Shown in pieces: positions 1 to 7,229 of a DNA stretch of 7,997 nt (the stretch's first letter is position 1; every line of letters starts with the position of its first letter). This stretch comes from SLJM01 sp964415785 (GTDB lineage Bacteria; Myxococcota_A; Bradymonadia; Bradymonadales; Bradymonadaceae), in the NCBI GenBank assembly GCA_964415785.1, contig CAYQBU010000177.1:1-7997 (forward strand), read 5' to 3'. Below the pieces are notes generated by a model that saw nothing but the letters and a program-made list of their open reading frames with translations, was not told the origin of the DNA and made no database searches. The translations under genes were made by a program, and so were the position numbers.

Positions 1-2145
1 GCCGCCGGAAGCGCCCAGGGGATCGCCGACCTGCGCTCCATCGACGCCCCTCATGACGCCTACGAGGCGATCGCCGATCGCCTCCGGGATCATGGCTTTT
101 CCCTCAAGCGATCCAGCCGACTTCAGCAGGAGAGGCCCCACGTCGTGGGGACCCTATTGGATACCTCGGGGCTTGCCATCGGTGGCCTGGTGGCCCTCTT
201 CTCCATCGGATTGACCATCGGCGGCGGCGTCCTCGACCTGATGGACCTCCAGAGCTACTACGAGCTCTTCGACATTCTCACCGGCGACTTTAGCGCCGAC
301 GACCCTCAAGAAGAGCAGGCCGCCGTGCGCGCCACCCTGGGGCTGGCCCTGCTCTTCATGCTCGCCGGAACGGCGGGGCTGGCCAAATTGGTGATCCATT
401 TTATCGATCTCAACCGCCGGACCTACACCCTCTTCGACGATGTGGTGGACTACCAGGACGGCTTTCTCACCGAGACATTTCGCTTTATCCCCATCGAAAA
501 CCTGGCCGATACGGCCACGGCCGAACCCTTTTTTAAGCGCCTCTTCGGCATGGCCGACGTCACGCTCAGCCCCCATGGCTCCTCGTCGGGGATCCGCTTT
601 CCCTCCATGCCCCGGGCCGCTGAATTTCGCCGCCACCTGGATCGCCTCATCGACGCTACCGAAGGGGTGGGCGAACCCATTTCCACCGTCGGCGACGGCA
701 CCGAAGACCCCGACGCCGACGAGGGTAGCGACGTCGATAGCGACGACAACGAGCTCACCCGCTCGAGGCGACTCCCCAAACCTCGGGGACAAACCCTGGA
801 CTTTCGCCCCTCCTTTGGCCGCCGGGCGACAACGGGACTGGTCAACGCCGCCAAACTGCCCCTCTTTATCGCTGCCATCGTCGCCGCCACCTGGGCCGCC
901 ATAGAGCTTACGGCCTTCGATCTGGAGGGCCTGGACCTTCCCCTGGACGCCATCGACACCAGCCTGGCCATCCAGGGATGGCTTGGCCTGTGGGCGCTTC
1001 TGACGGTCCACCAACTGGGGGTCGCCGCCTTTGTCTGCATGACCACCCGCTTTCAGGTCGGTCGAAAAAAGATCACCTGGGCCCGCGAATTTCTCTCGCG
1101 CGACGAGGTCGAATTTACGATGGACAAGATCGCCACCCTCCTGGTGGAGCGCGACTTCTTGGACCGCCTGATGGGCACGGCGACGATCACCTTTCGCTCC
1201 ATCGGCAACGAAACCCCGCTGATCTTTACGGACATCGCCAAATCCACGCGACGGCTGCGCGAGATCCGCGAGCGCCTGGGCCTTCGCCATGATCGAGACG
1301 ACGTCGTCGAGGCCTACCGCCCGAACGTCAGCCCTCTCAATCTCTTATCGGGCCGGCTGGGCGCTCTGATCTTCTACGCCATCATGGCCGCCGGCGCTGC
1401 CGTCGCCGCGTCGCTGTGGCATCCCGACGCCATCTGGGGAGCCGCCGTCGCCGGCGCCCTGGCGCTCATCTCCGTCATCCGCCAGGCCATCTACTATCGA
1501 AAGGGTCGAGTCTGGCTCTTTGATGATCATATCATCATGCGCCGCGGACTTATCTTTGTGGAACATGATATCGTGCCCCTGGATCAGATCCGAAGCGTCG
1601 CCACCACCCGATATCCCGGCCGCCAGGCCGGCACCCTTCGCCTGGTTCCCGGCAGCTCCCACTACATCACCATGCCGTATATGGAGAGTCTTACGAGCCT
1701 TCACAGCGACCTCGACCGCCGCCTCCACCATCACCCGATGCGCCCGACGCGCCAGCCCGAAGAGCTCGATACGGACTCCGTATCCACGCGACGACCGATG
1801 GCCCGCAACCGCCTGCTCGTCACCACCATCTGGACGCTGGGCATCGCGCTATTGACGGTCGTCCCCGCCCTGCTTCTCTTCATCCACGCCCGCCGCACCT
1901 CCTTTGATGTCCAGGAGGGCCGGGTTGCCAGACGCTCGGGACTTCTCTATCGCACGGAACAAACCGTGCTCCTCAACCGGGTCGACCAGCTCATGACCCA
2001 CCGAGGTCCCGTCAACTCGCTCTTTAAAAATGGCGAGGTGCGGGTGCTCACCGTCGGAAGTTCCCTCCCCGAACTCACCCTGGGCCCCGTGGCCGACCAC
2101 GAGGCCCTCTATAAAGAGCTCGAGTCCCGGGTCCCCGGTCGCTAG
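1..2145 (+). CDS. Multi-domain bPH2 (DUF304, YdbT-like) membrane protein, 5' end outside window
   Basis: The frame is open from base 1 to the TAG at 2143-2145. A GTG at 145 is the first start-like codon, but the 48 codons before it read as protein and look like the closing helix of another bPH unit (ADLRSIDAPHDAYEAIADRL), so the gene is 5'-partial. Numbering from the GTG codon as 1, four units follow: about 85-172 (RRTYTLFDD to the helix FRRHLDRL), 301-380 (TRFQVGRKK to RRLREIRERLG), 453-530 and 583-663. Each carries an 'IP..xI' strand, then an 'F..RLxGxAxhxh' type strand, then a closing helix. Hydrophobic segments lie at about 8-30, 62-86, 236-255, 278-299, 403-424, 429-447 and 557-581, between the units. 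An acidic linker spans about 183-202. bPH2 proteins of the YdbS/YdbT kind are membrane proteins of poorly known role, some linked to resistance to antimicrobial compounds. Exact function here is unknown. The family call is firm; the domain count is by eye. Confidence 0.82.
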   Translation, partial: AAGSAQGIADLRSIDAPHDAYEAIADRLRDHGFSLKRSSRLQQERPHVVGTLLDTSGLAIGGLVALFSIGLTIGGGVLDLMDLQSYYELFDILTGDFSADDPQEEQAAVRATLGLALLFMLAGTAGLAKLVIHFIDLNRRTYTLFDDVVDYQDGFLTETFRFIPIENLADTATAEPFFKRLFGMADVTLSPHGSSSGIRFPSMPRAAEFRRHLDRLIDATEGVGEPISTVGDGTEDPDADEGSDVDSDDNELTRSRRLPKPRGQTLDFRPSFGRRATTGLVNAAKLPLFIAAIVAATWAAIELTAFDLEGLDLPLDAIDTSLAIQGWLGLWALLTVHQLGVAAFVCMTTRFQVGRKKITWAREFLSRDEVEFTMDKIATLLVERDFLDRLMGTATITFRSIGNETPLIFTDIAKSTRRLREIRERLGLRHDRDDVVEAYRPNVSPLNLLSGRLGALIFYAIMAAGAAVAASLWHPDAIWGAAVAGALALISVIRQAIYYRKGRVWLFDDHIIMRRGLIFVEHDIVPLDQIRSVATTRYPGRQAGTLRLVPGSSHYITMPYMESLTSLHSDLDRRLHHHPMRPTRQPEELDTDSVSTRRPMARNRLLVTTIWTLGIALLTVVPALLLFIHARRTSFDVQEGRVARRSGLLYRTEQTVLLNRVDQLMTHRGPVNSLFKNGEVRVLTVGSSLPELTLGPVADHEALYKELESRVPGR

Positions 2146-2163
2146 TGCTGAGCGCTATTTGAC

Positions 2164-3975
2164 TCACCCAAAGACGTTGACCATGGGGATCAAGACGATC
2201 AGAAATAGCACGGTCATCGCTGATCCGGCCTTCACGAAATCCTTGACCGCATAGCCTCCCGGCGTCATCAACAACGCGTTGACCTGATGGGTGGGAAGCA
2301 AGAATGCGTTCGACGCCGCCAGGGCCACGATGAGGCCAAATTGGGCCGGGTCTGCCCCTACGCCGACAGCCACGTTCGCCGCAAGCGGAACCAGCAGCAC
2401 CGTCGCCCCCACATTGGAAATTGTCAGCGTAAAGGCCGTCGCCAATACGGCCACTACCAATTGCATGCCCCACAGCGGCAGGTCACCGGCGGCGCTGATC
2501 ACCCCCTCGGCGATCCAGGCCGCCGTCCCCGTGTCCTCCACCGCCTGACCCAGCGGGATCAGCGCTGCCAGCAAAAAGACCGTCTTCCAGGACACCGCCC
2601 GGTAAGCCTCGTCGGCGGTCACTACCTTCGACAACAGCAAGATGATCGCCCCCGTCATCAGGGCCAGCGACAGTTGCATATCCGTAAAGATCACAAGCCC
2701 CAGCGACAGGGCAAAGGAGCCCAGGGCCCACCACATCTTGTCTGTGCGCGGCGGCTCCGAGGGATAGTCCGTCATCACCACCACATCGCTCTCACGGGCC
2801 AGGTGATCGAGGTGCTCCCAGGTCGAAAAGGTGATCAACAGATCGCCGGACTTGAGCTCCGTCTTTCTGAGCCCGTCGCGGATCACCGCGCCCTGGCGGT
2901 GAATCGCAAGGAGTGTGACCCCAAATAACTCCCGAAGACGCAGTTCTCTGACCGTCTGACCGATGGCGTCGCACCCGGGGCGCAATACGAGCTCGCCCAA
3001 ACCGGCGTGCTCTCGGTCCGACAAGATGGTGAAAGGATCGCCATCCACGGCGTCGAGCACGTATTCATCGACGAAACCGTCGATGCAGACGTCATCGCCC
3101 ACCAATCCGATCGTCGATCCGGCCTCCAAGATCACGTCTCGCTGCGGCGCAAGGACCATCCCCTCCCCATCATGAATGGCGACGATGAGCACCCCGTCGT
3201 GCTCCGCTTCGATATCGTCGACCCGCCGCCCCACCAGCGGACTCTCTTTGGGCAATAAATAGGGGGTGATCTCCTTGTCCAGCCCATAGACCGCCTCCAC
3301 ATCGGGCAACGAGGCGTGGGGGTCTCTCTTCGCCGCGATGTCTGGGAGCAGGTATTTTCCAAAGAGGGCGAACATCGCAATGCCCGACAGCACCAGAGCA
3401 ATGCCAATCGGCGTCGGATCAAAGAGGCCATAGGGCTCGATCTCGATCCCCAGGTTATTGGAGGTCGACGCCAACAGATCGTTGAGCAAAATCAACGGTC
3501 CCGACGCCACCAGCGTAATCGTACCACCCAGAATTGCCGCGAATCCCATGGGCATCAACAGCCGCGAGACGGGTATGCTCGTGCGCTCCGACAACCGCTC
3601 CGTGACCGGCAAAAAGAGCGCCGCCGCCCCAATATTCTGCATAAACGCGCTGATCAACGCCACGGCCGACGAGATCAAAGCCGAGATGCGCCGCTCTGTC
3701 TTCCCACCGACCTTGAGCAAGAATTTGGCCACCCGCTTCATCACCCCCACCCGATCGAGTCCATCGCCCAGGATCATCACCGCAATGATCGAGATCACGG
3801 CGTTAGAAGCAAAGCCAGAGAACAGGTCTTCGGGACCCACCAGGCCCGTCAGACCCACCACCACCATCACCAGGATGGCCGCCACGTCGATGCGCACCAC
3901 CTCCGTGACAAAGAGCGTGATCGCCCCGCCCAGGATCACCAGCACGGTGATCATTTCCCACGTCAATGCTTCCAT
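2164..3975 (-). CDS. SLC13-family permease with two internal RCK_C (TrkA_C) domains
   Basis: A 603-residue inner-membrane transporter. An N-terminal membrane half (about 8-210) holds helices at roughly 8-26, 30-46, 58-70, 97-124, 140-168 and 187-210, with the motif QNIGAAALFLPV at 113-124. A soluble middle follows with two RCK_C-like units, about 236-305 (SPLVGRRVDDI...) and 325-395 (LRPGCDAIGQTVREL...LKSGDLLITF). The C-terminal membrane half (about 413-603) carries the matching motif SNVGATVLLVPLA at 520-532. The two motifs are the pseudo-symmetric substrate/sodium-binding signatures of the divalent anion/Na+ symporter clan. Proteins with this layout are usually annotated as SLC13 or sulfate/dicarboxylate permeases; the anion cannot be told from sequence. 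The ATG at 3973-3975 has an AGGAG (3982-3986 on the plus strand) six bases upstream, which fixes the start. The gene converges on the bPH2 gene with 18 bp between stop codons. Confidence 0.92.
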   Translation of the reverse strand: MEALTWEMITVLVILGGAITLFVTEVVRIDVAAILVMVVVGLTGLVGPEDLFSGFASNAVISIIAVMILGDGLDRVGVMKRVAKFLLKVGGKTERRISALISSAVALISAFMQNIGAAALFLPVTERLSERTSIPVSRLLMPMGFAAILGGTITLVASGPLILLNDLLASTSNNLGIEIEPYGLFDPTPIGIALVLSGIAMFALFGKYLLPDIAAKRDPHASLPDVEAVYGLDKEITPYLLPKESPLVGRRVDDIEAEHDGVLIVAIHDGEGMVLAPQRDVILEAGSTIGLVGDDVCIDGFVDEYVLDAVDGDPFTILSDREHAGLGELVLRPGCDAIGQTVRELRLRELFGVTLLAIHRQGAVIRDGLRKTELKSGDLLITFSTWEHLDHLARESDVVVMTDYPSEPPRTDKMWWALGSFALSLGLVIFTDMQLSLALMTGAIILLLSKVVTADEAYRAVSWKTVFLLAALIPLGQAVEDTGTAAWIAEGVISAAGDLPLWGMQLVVAVLATAFTLTISNVGATVLLVPLAANVAVGVGADPAQFGLIVALAASNAFLLPTHQVNALLMTPGGYAVKDFVKAGSAMTVLFLIVLIPMVNVFG

Positions 3976-3986
3976 GGCTCGCTCCT

Positions 3987-4012
3987 ATCGGTCTCATCAC
4001 TCACTCACCGAT
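3987..4012. promoter_or_regulatory. Inverted repeat just upstream of the permease ribosome site
   Basis: ATCGGT (3987-3992) and ACCGAT (4007-4012) form a perfect 6-bp inverted repeat with a 14-base spacer. It directly abuts the AGGAG ribosome site of the permease gene. It could be an operator or a leader hairpin; 6-bp arms can also arise by chance, so the call is weak. I see no convincing -35/-10 pair for the permease gene in 3976-4134. Confidence 0.25.
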
Positions 4013-4022
4013 GAAGCTTCTG

Positions 4023-4042
4023 CATGGGTTATGCCAACGGGC
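4023..4042 (-). repeat. Left copy of a 20-base stem-loop-like element flanking xthA
   Basis: Read on the minus strand this is GCCCGTTGGCATAACCCATG. It matches 17 of 20 bases of the plus-strand sequence at 4991-5010, with an identical 11-base core GGCATAACCCA. This copy forms only an imperfect hairpin around the same CATAA loop (one mismatch and one wobble). It lies in the 159-bp gap between the xthA stop and the permease start. Confidence 0.5.
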
Positions 4043-4107
4043 GATTAGTCCCATAGGCCGCGATCATGGCCTCCCCTGACTACCTCTTGTTCGCCACAGC
4101 AACACCC

Positions 4108-4133
4108 CCTGTTTCAGCCCTCAACAAAACAGG
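4108..4133 (-). terminator. Stem-loop immediately after the xthA stop codon
   Basis: CCTGTTT (4108-4114) and AAACAGG (4127-4133) are perfect 7-base arms with a 12-base loop. On the minus strand the hairpin begins one base after the xthA stop (4135-4137). No run of T follows on the minus strand (it continues GGGGTGTTG), so this is not a canonical intrinsic terminator. It may serve as a 3'-end stabilising hairpin or a weak terminator. Confidence 0.4.
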
Positions 4134-4134
4134 C

Positions 4135-4947
4135 TCATCCCATCACGTCGCGGTGTAGCGTCACACTCAGCGGGCAGTGATCGGAGCCCATCACGTCGTG
4201 ATGGATATCGGCGTCGATGAAGTACTCCATGGCCCCTGGCGACGCCATCGCGTAGTCGATCCTCCACCCCACATTGCGCTCTCGGCAATTGCCCCGATAG
4301 GTCCACCAGGTATAGCGCTCCGGCTCGTCGCAGACGTGGCGAAAGGTATCGACCCAGCCGGCATCCAACCACTCTCCCAGGGCCTCGCGCTCCCGGGGCA
4401 AAAACCCACTGGTCTTGTGATTCGATTTCGGCCGCGCCAGATCAATGGGCTTATGGGCCGTATTGAAGTCGCCCATCACCACCAGCGGCGCGCCGGCGTC
4501 CAACTCCTCCTGGAGCATCTCCCGAAGACGCGCGTAGAACTCCAATTTATAGGGCACTCGGCTATGATCGCGATTCTTGCCACTGCCGTTGGGGAAATAG
4601 ACATTGGCCACCTTTAATTCGCCATAGGTCGCCAATTGCATGCGTCCCTCCACATCGAAGCGCTCCTCCCCCATGGTGGTCACCACCTCGTCGGGCGCGA
4701 TGTCCTCAGACGAGAACAGCCCCACCCCGCTATATCCCTTCTTCGACGACGCCGGAAAGAAGTGGGTCTCGTACCCCTCGGGCTGCGCTACTTTCTTGGG
4801 CAGCTGCTCCCGAAGCGCCCGGATCTCCTGGACGCCCACGATGTCCGCGTCACTACCGTGAAGCCAATCGCAAAACCCCTTCCGCGTCGCCGCCCGAAGC
4901 CCGTTGACATTCCAGGCGTAGATATTGAGCTCTTCATTCGCTGTCAT
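4135..4947 (-). CDS. xthA: Exodeoxyribonuclease III (AP endonuclease, xthA family)
   Basis: A 270-residue Mg2+-dependent cytoplasmic DNA-repair nuclease of the endonuclease/exonuclease/phosphatase fold. In the known family it cuts the backbone 5' of abasic sites and removes 3' blocks in base-excision repair. Motifs in order: WNVNGLRA (12-19, metal-site Asn13), VQEIR (39-43, Glu41), NVYFPNG (115-121, catalytic-type Tyr117), MGDFN (158-162, Asp160/Asn162), NVGWRIDY (225-232), and GSDHCP (254-259, Asp256/His257). The length is normal for the family and all catalytic residues are present. Arg43 replaces the more usual Lys after QE-I/T, a mild change. The ATG at 4945-4947 has an AGGAG (4956-4960 on the plus strand) eight bases upstream. 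It sits 109 bp after the ABC exporter gene on the same strand; that gap holds a hairpin at 4994-5010, so co-transcription is uncertain. Confidence 0.96.
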   Translation of the reverse strand: MTANEELNIYAWNVNGLRAATRKGFCDWLHGSDADIVGVQEIRALREQLPKKVAQPEGYETHFFPASSKKGYSGVGLFSSEDIAPDEVVTTMGEERFDVEGRMQLATYGELKVANVYFPNGSGKNRDHSRVPYKLEFYARLREMLQEELDAGAPLVVMGDFNTAHKPIDLARPKSNHKTSGFLPREREALGEWLDAGWVDTFRHVCDEPERYTWWTYRGNCRERNVGWRIDYAMASPGAMEYFIDADIHHDVMGSDHCPLSVTLHRDVMG

Positions 4948-4990
4948 CGTCGTATCTCCTGATTTACTGCTCTGGTTCGGCTACTCATTG

Positions 4991-5010
4991 CCCCGTGGGC
5001 ATAACCCACG
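4991..5010 (+). repeat. Right copy of the stem-loop element flanking xthA
   Basis: Within CCCCGTGGGCATAACCCACG, CGTGGG (4994-4999) and CCCACG (5005-5010) form a perfect 6-bp stem with a CATAA loop. It lies between the ABC exporter stop (5057-5059) and the xthA start. It is related, in inverted orientation, to 4023-4042. No T-run follows on either strand, so it is a poor intrinsic terminator; an operator or a leader element of xthA is as likely. Confidence 0.5.
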
Positions 5011-5056
5011 AAAGCGGTGGCCACAACCGGCGGCGGCGTTACGAAATGAGCCGAGC

Positions 5057-6841
5057 TCACTCCTTCTCCTCCTCAGCCTGAATCCGCCACAACTCGGCGT
5101 AGCGCCCGTCGGCCTCCAGCAGCTCCAGATGGCTTCCCCGCTCCACGACCCTTCCGGCCTCCATGACCACGATCTCGTCGGCGTCGGTGATCGTCGACAG
5201 GCGATGGGCGATCGCCAGCGTCGTCTGGTCCTCGGCGAGGCGGTTGAGGGCCTCCAGGATTTGCTGCTCCGATTCGGAGTCCAGCGACGAGGTGGCCTCG
5301 TCGAAGATCACGATCGGTGGTGCTTTGACGAGCACCCGTGCGATGGCCACGCGCTGCTTTTCGCCGCCCGATAGCTTGAGTCCCCGCTCGCCGACCTCCG
5401 TCTCCCACCCATCGGGGAGCGACTCGATAAAGGTGAGAAGATTGGCCAGCTTTGCGGCCTGGCGAAGTTCTTCTTGCGTGGCATCGCGGCGAGCGTAGGC
5501 GATATTGGAGCGCAGCGTATCGTTGAATAGGACCGTGTCCTGGGGCACCACGCCGATCTGGCGGCGCAAACTCTCCTGGGTGACGTCGCGCACCGACTGG
5601 CCATCGATGGTGATGTCGCCTCGTTCCACGTCATAGAATCGAAAGAGGAGCCGTCCCAGCGTCGACTTCCCGGCGCCGCTAGAGCCCACAAGCGCTACCT
5701 TTTGGCCGGGCTTAATCTCTAAATCGACGCCGCGAAGGATGGGGCGCTTTTCGTCGTAGCTAAAGCTGACGTCCTCAAAGACCACGTGGCCCGCCGTGAC
5801 CTCGAGCTGCGAGGCATCCTCGTCGTCGACGACCTCCGGCTCCTCCTCAAAGAGCGAGAAGAGCCGCTCCATATCGGCCATGGAGTGCTTGAGAATGCTG
5901 TAGACCGTGCCCAAAAAGCCCAGAGGGGCGAAGAGCTGCAATAAAAATGCGTTGATCGCCACCAGCCCGCCCAGGCTCAGGTCGCCATCGACCACTGCCT
6001 GGCCGGCCATGACCATCAATACCGTGACCCCGGCGGCGATGATCGTACCCTGCGCCATATTGAGGACCGACAGCGAATATTGGGTCTTCACGGCGGCGTC
6101 TTCCCAATCCTTGAGCGAGTCCTCGTAGCGCTCGACCTCGTAGTCCTGGCTTCCAAAATACTTCACGGTCTCAAAATTAAGGAGGCTGTCGACGGCCCGG
6201 GAGTTGGCCTGGGACTCCTTTCGATTCATCTCGCGGCGAATGGGCATCCGCCACTCCGTCAAAAGCAGGGTCGCTATCACGTAGAGGACGAAGGTCCCCA
6301 CCACGACCACCACGTAGCGGGGGTCGTAATTGAAAAAGAGGATCGCCGTCACCATCGCCACCTCCAATAAGGTGGGGACGATATTAAAGAGCATATAGTT
6401 GATGAGCTGCGCCAGACTGCGCGTCGCCCGCCCCAGATCCTGGCTGATCGCCCCGGTCTGTCGGCCGAGGTGAAAGCGAAGCGATAGGTCGTGGAGGTGG
6501 CGCAGCACGTCCACGGACAGCTCGCGCATCATCGATTGGCGAACCCGCGAAAACACGGCCGTCTGGAGCTCCGAAAATAGACTGGAGCTCAGTCGAAGCG
6601 CCCCGTAGCCCAGAAGTAGCCCCAGCGGCAAGACCACCTCCACGACCATGGACTCGTCCATAGCGTCCACGACCGCCCCCAACACAAGCGGCACTGCCAC
6701 CGTCGCCCCTTTGGCGGCGATCAAGCATCCCAGAGCGATGGCGATTCGCCACCGGTGGCGCCACATCGAGGGCACGAGCTGAAGCAGTGCCCCCCAGCTA
6801 AATTCAAAATCATCGGGCGAGGACCGTCGGTGGGGAACCAT
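5057..6841 (-). CDS. Atm1/ABCB7-like ABC exporter, fused permease and ATPase
   Basis: A 594-residue half-transporter that should act as a homodimer in the inner membrane. The membrane domain spans about 30-325 with six helices near 34-56, 68-88, 148-172, 174-195, 262-284 and 290-312. The ATPase carries Walker A GSSGAGKST (386-394), Q-loop Gln434, signature LSGGEKQR (490-497), Walker B VIFDEA (511-516) and switch His546. The stretch NFETVKYFG (222-230), LNMAQ (260-264) and FLGTVY (309-314) is typical of the Atm1/ABCB7/HMT1 group rather than MsbA. Known members export glutathione-linked or sulfur species and confer metal tolerance. Tyr187, Arg198, Arg202, Asn261, Gln264 and Gly311 match, at constant offset, glutathione-site residues I recall for Novosphingobium Atm1; Ser315 replaces an Arg. 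The ATG at 6839-6841 is the only ATG before an upstream in-frame stop and has no clear ribosome site. It lies 53 bp after the lipoprotein gene. Confidence 0.9.
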   Translation of the reverse strand: MVPHRRSSPDDFEFSWGALLQLVPSMWRHRWRIAIALGCLIAAKGATVAVPLVLGAVVDAMDESMVVEVVLPLGLLLGYGALRLSSSLFSELQTAVFSRVRQSMMRELSVDVLRHLHDLSLRFHLGRQTGAISQDLGRATRSLAQLINYMLFNIVPTLLEVAMVTAILFFNYDPRYVVVVVGTFVLYVIATLLLTEWRMPIRREMNRKESQANSRAVDSLLNFETVKYFGSQDYEVERYEDSLKDWEDAAVKTQYSLSVLNMAQGTIIAAGVTVLMVMAGQAVVDGDLSLGGLVAINAFLLQLFAPLGFLGTVYSILKHSMADMERLFSLFEEEPEVVDDEDASQLEVTAGHVVFEDVSFSYDEKRPILRGVDLEIKPGQKVALVGSSGAGKSTLGRLLFRFYDVERGDITIDGQSVRDVTQESLRRQIGVVPQDTVLFNDTLRSNIAYARRDATQEELRQAAKLANLLTFIESLPDGWETEVGERGLKLSGGEKQRVAIARVLVKAPPIVIFDEATSSLDSESEQQILEALNRLAEDQTTLAIAHRLSTITDADEIVVMEAGRVVERGSHLELLEADGRYAELWRIQAEEEKE

Positions 6842-6894
6842 AGGTTGCCAACTCGAAATGCATCACAGCGATTGAAATCGACGGAAGACCTTCA

Positions 6895-7200
6895 TCAATC
6901 GTTTCTCGGCACTCCTGTGCACTCTCCAGTCCACTCGCCGAGTTCGTCAAATTCGCAGCTATTATTACAGAGTGACTCCGGATCCCCACAACCTCCCGAT
7001 ACGCATATCGATGCAAAACCAGTCTCGCCATCTTCGCACTCGCAGATAACCGTTGGGCAATCTAAACCCTCCTCGCAACTGCTTCCCGTTTCCACGGCCG
7101 CCAGGCAATCATCGCTGGCAGGGACGCCGTCATCGCTACAACCCATCACCATGCAGAGAAGGACTATACCCACGAATATCATTGACTGTCGCACATTCAT
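6895..7200 (-). CDS. Small cysteine-rich lipoprotein of unknown function
   Basis: A 101-residue predicted lipoprotein. MNVRQS precedes a hydrophobic stretch (about 7-20) ending in VMGC, a lipobox with lipidated Cys21. The 80-residue mature part is acidic and holds ten further cysteines at 32, 42, 48, 53, 55, 66, 71, 78, 82 and 94, enough for five disulfides, which suggests a small disulfide-knit periplasmic or surface domain. No family is recognised. The ATG at 7198-7200 is chosen over a longer frame starting at 7299 because it places the signal peptide at the N-terminus and has GGAG five bases upstream (7206-7209 on the plus strand). By hand count of 180 bases (6901-7080) GC is about 53%, below the roughly 60-68% of neighbouring genes. 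The ABC exporter gene follows 53 bp downstream on the same strand. It is divergent from icd. Confidence 0.75.
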   Translation of the reverse strand: MNVRQSMIFVGIVLLCMVMGCSDDGVPASDDCLAAVETGSSCEEGLDCPTVICECEDGETGFASICVSGGCGDPESLCNNSCEFDELGEWTGECTGVPRND

Positions 7201-7229
7201 CTCAGCTCCATTCCAATCACGTCGTATTG

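Noticed and set aside
154..1290. 378-residue minus-strand open frame opposite the bPH2 gene
   Set aside because: It is low-complexity Gly/Asp/Lys-rich translation without recognisable domains, and the plus-strand frame has clear repeated PH units and membrane helices.
2144..2160. Small hairpin AGTGC-TGA-GCGCT with ATTT after it, at the end of the bPH2 gene
   Set aside because: Five base pairs including a wobble and only a three-T tail; too weak to call a terminator, although it lies in the 18-bp convergent gap.
3316..4014. 232-residue plus-strand open frame opposite the permease gene
   Set aside because: Gln/Arg/His-rich antisense of a well-supported SLC13 protein; no domain or start signal.
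4819..4827. Arg instead of Lys after the catalytic Glu in the xthA QE motif (residues 41-43)
   Set aside because: A conservative change and all catalytic residues are present, so it does not suggest altered activity.
5047..5059. TGAGC-CGA-GCTCA palindrome around the exporter stop codon
   Set aside because: Short five-base arms around a stop codon, likely chance; no T-run follows.
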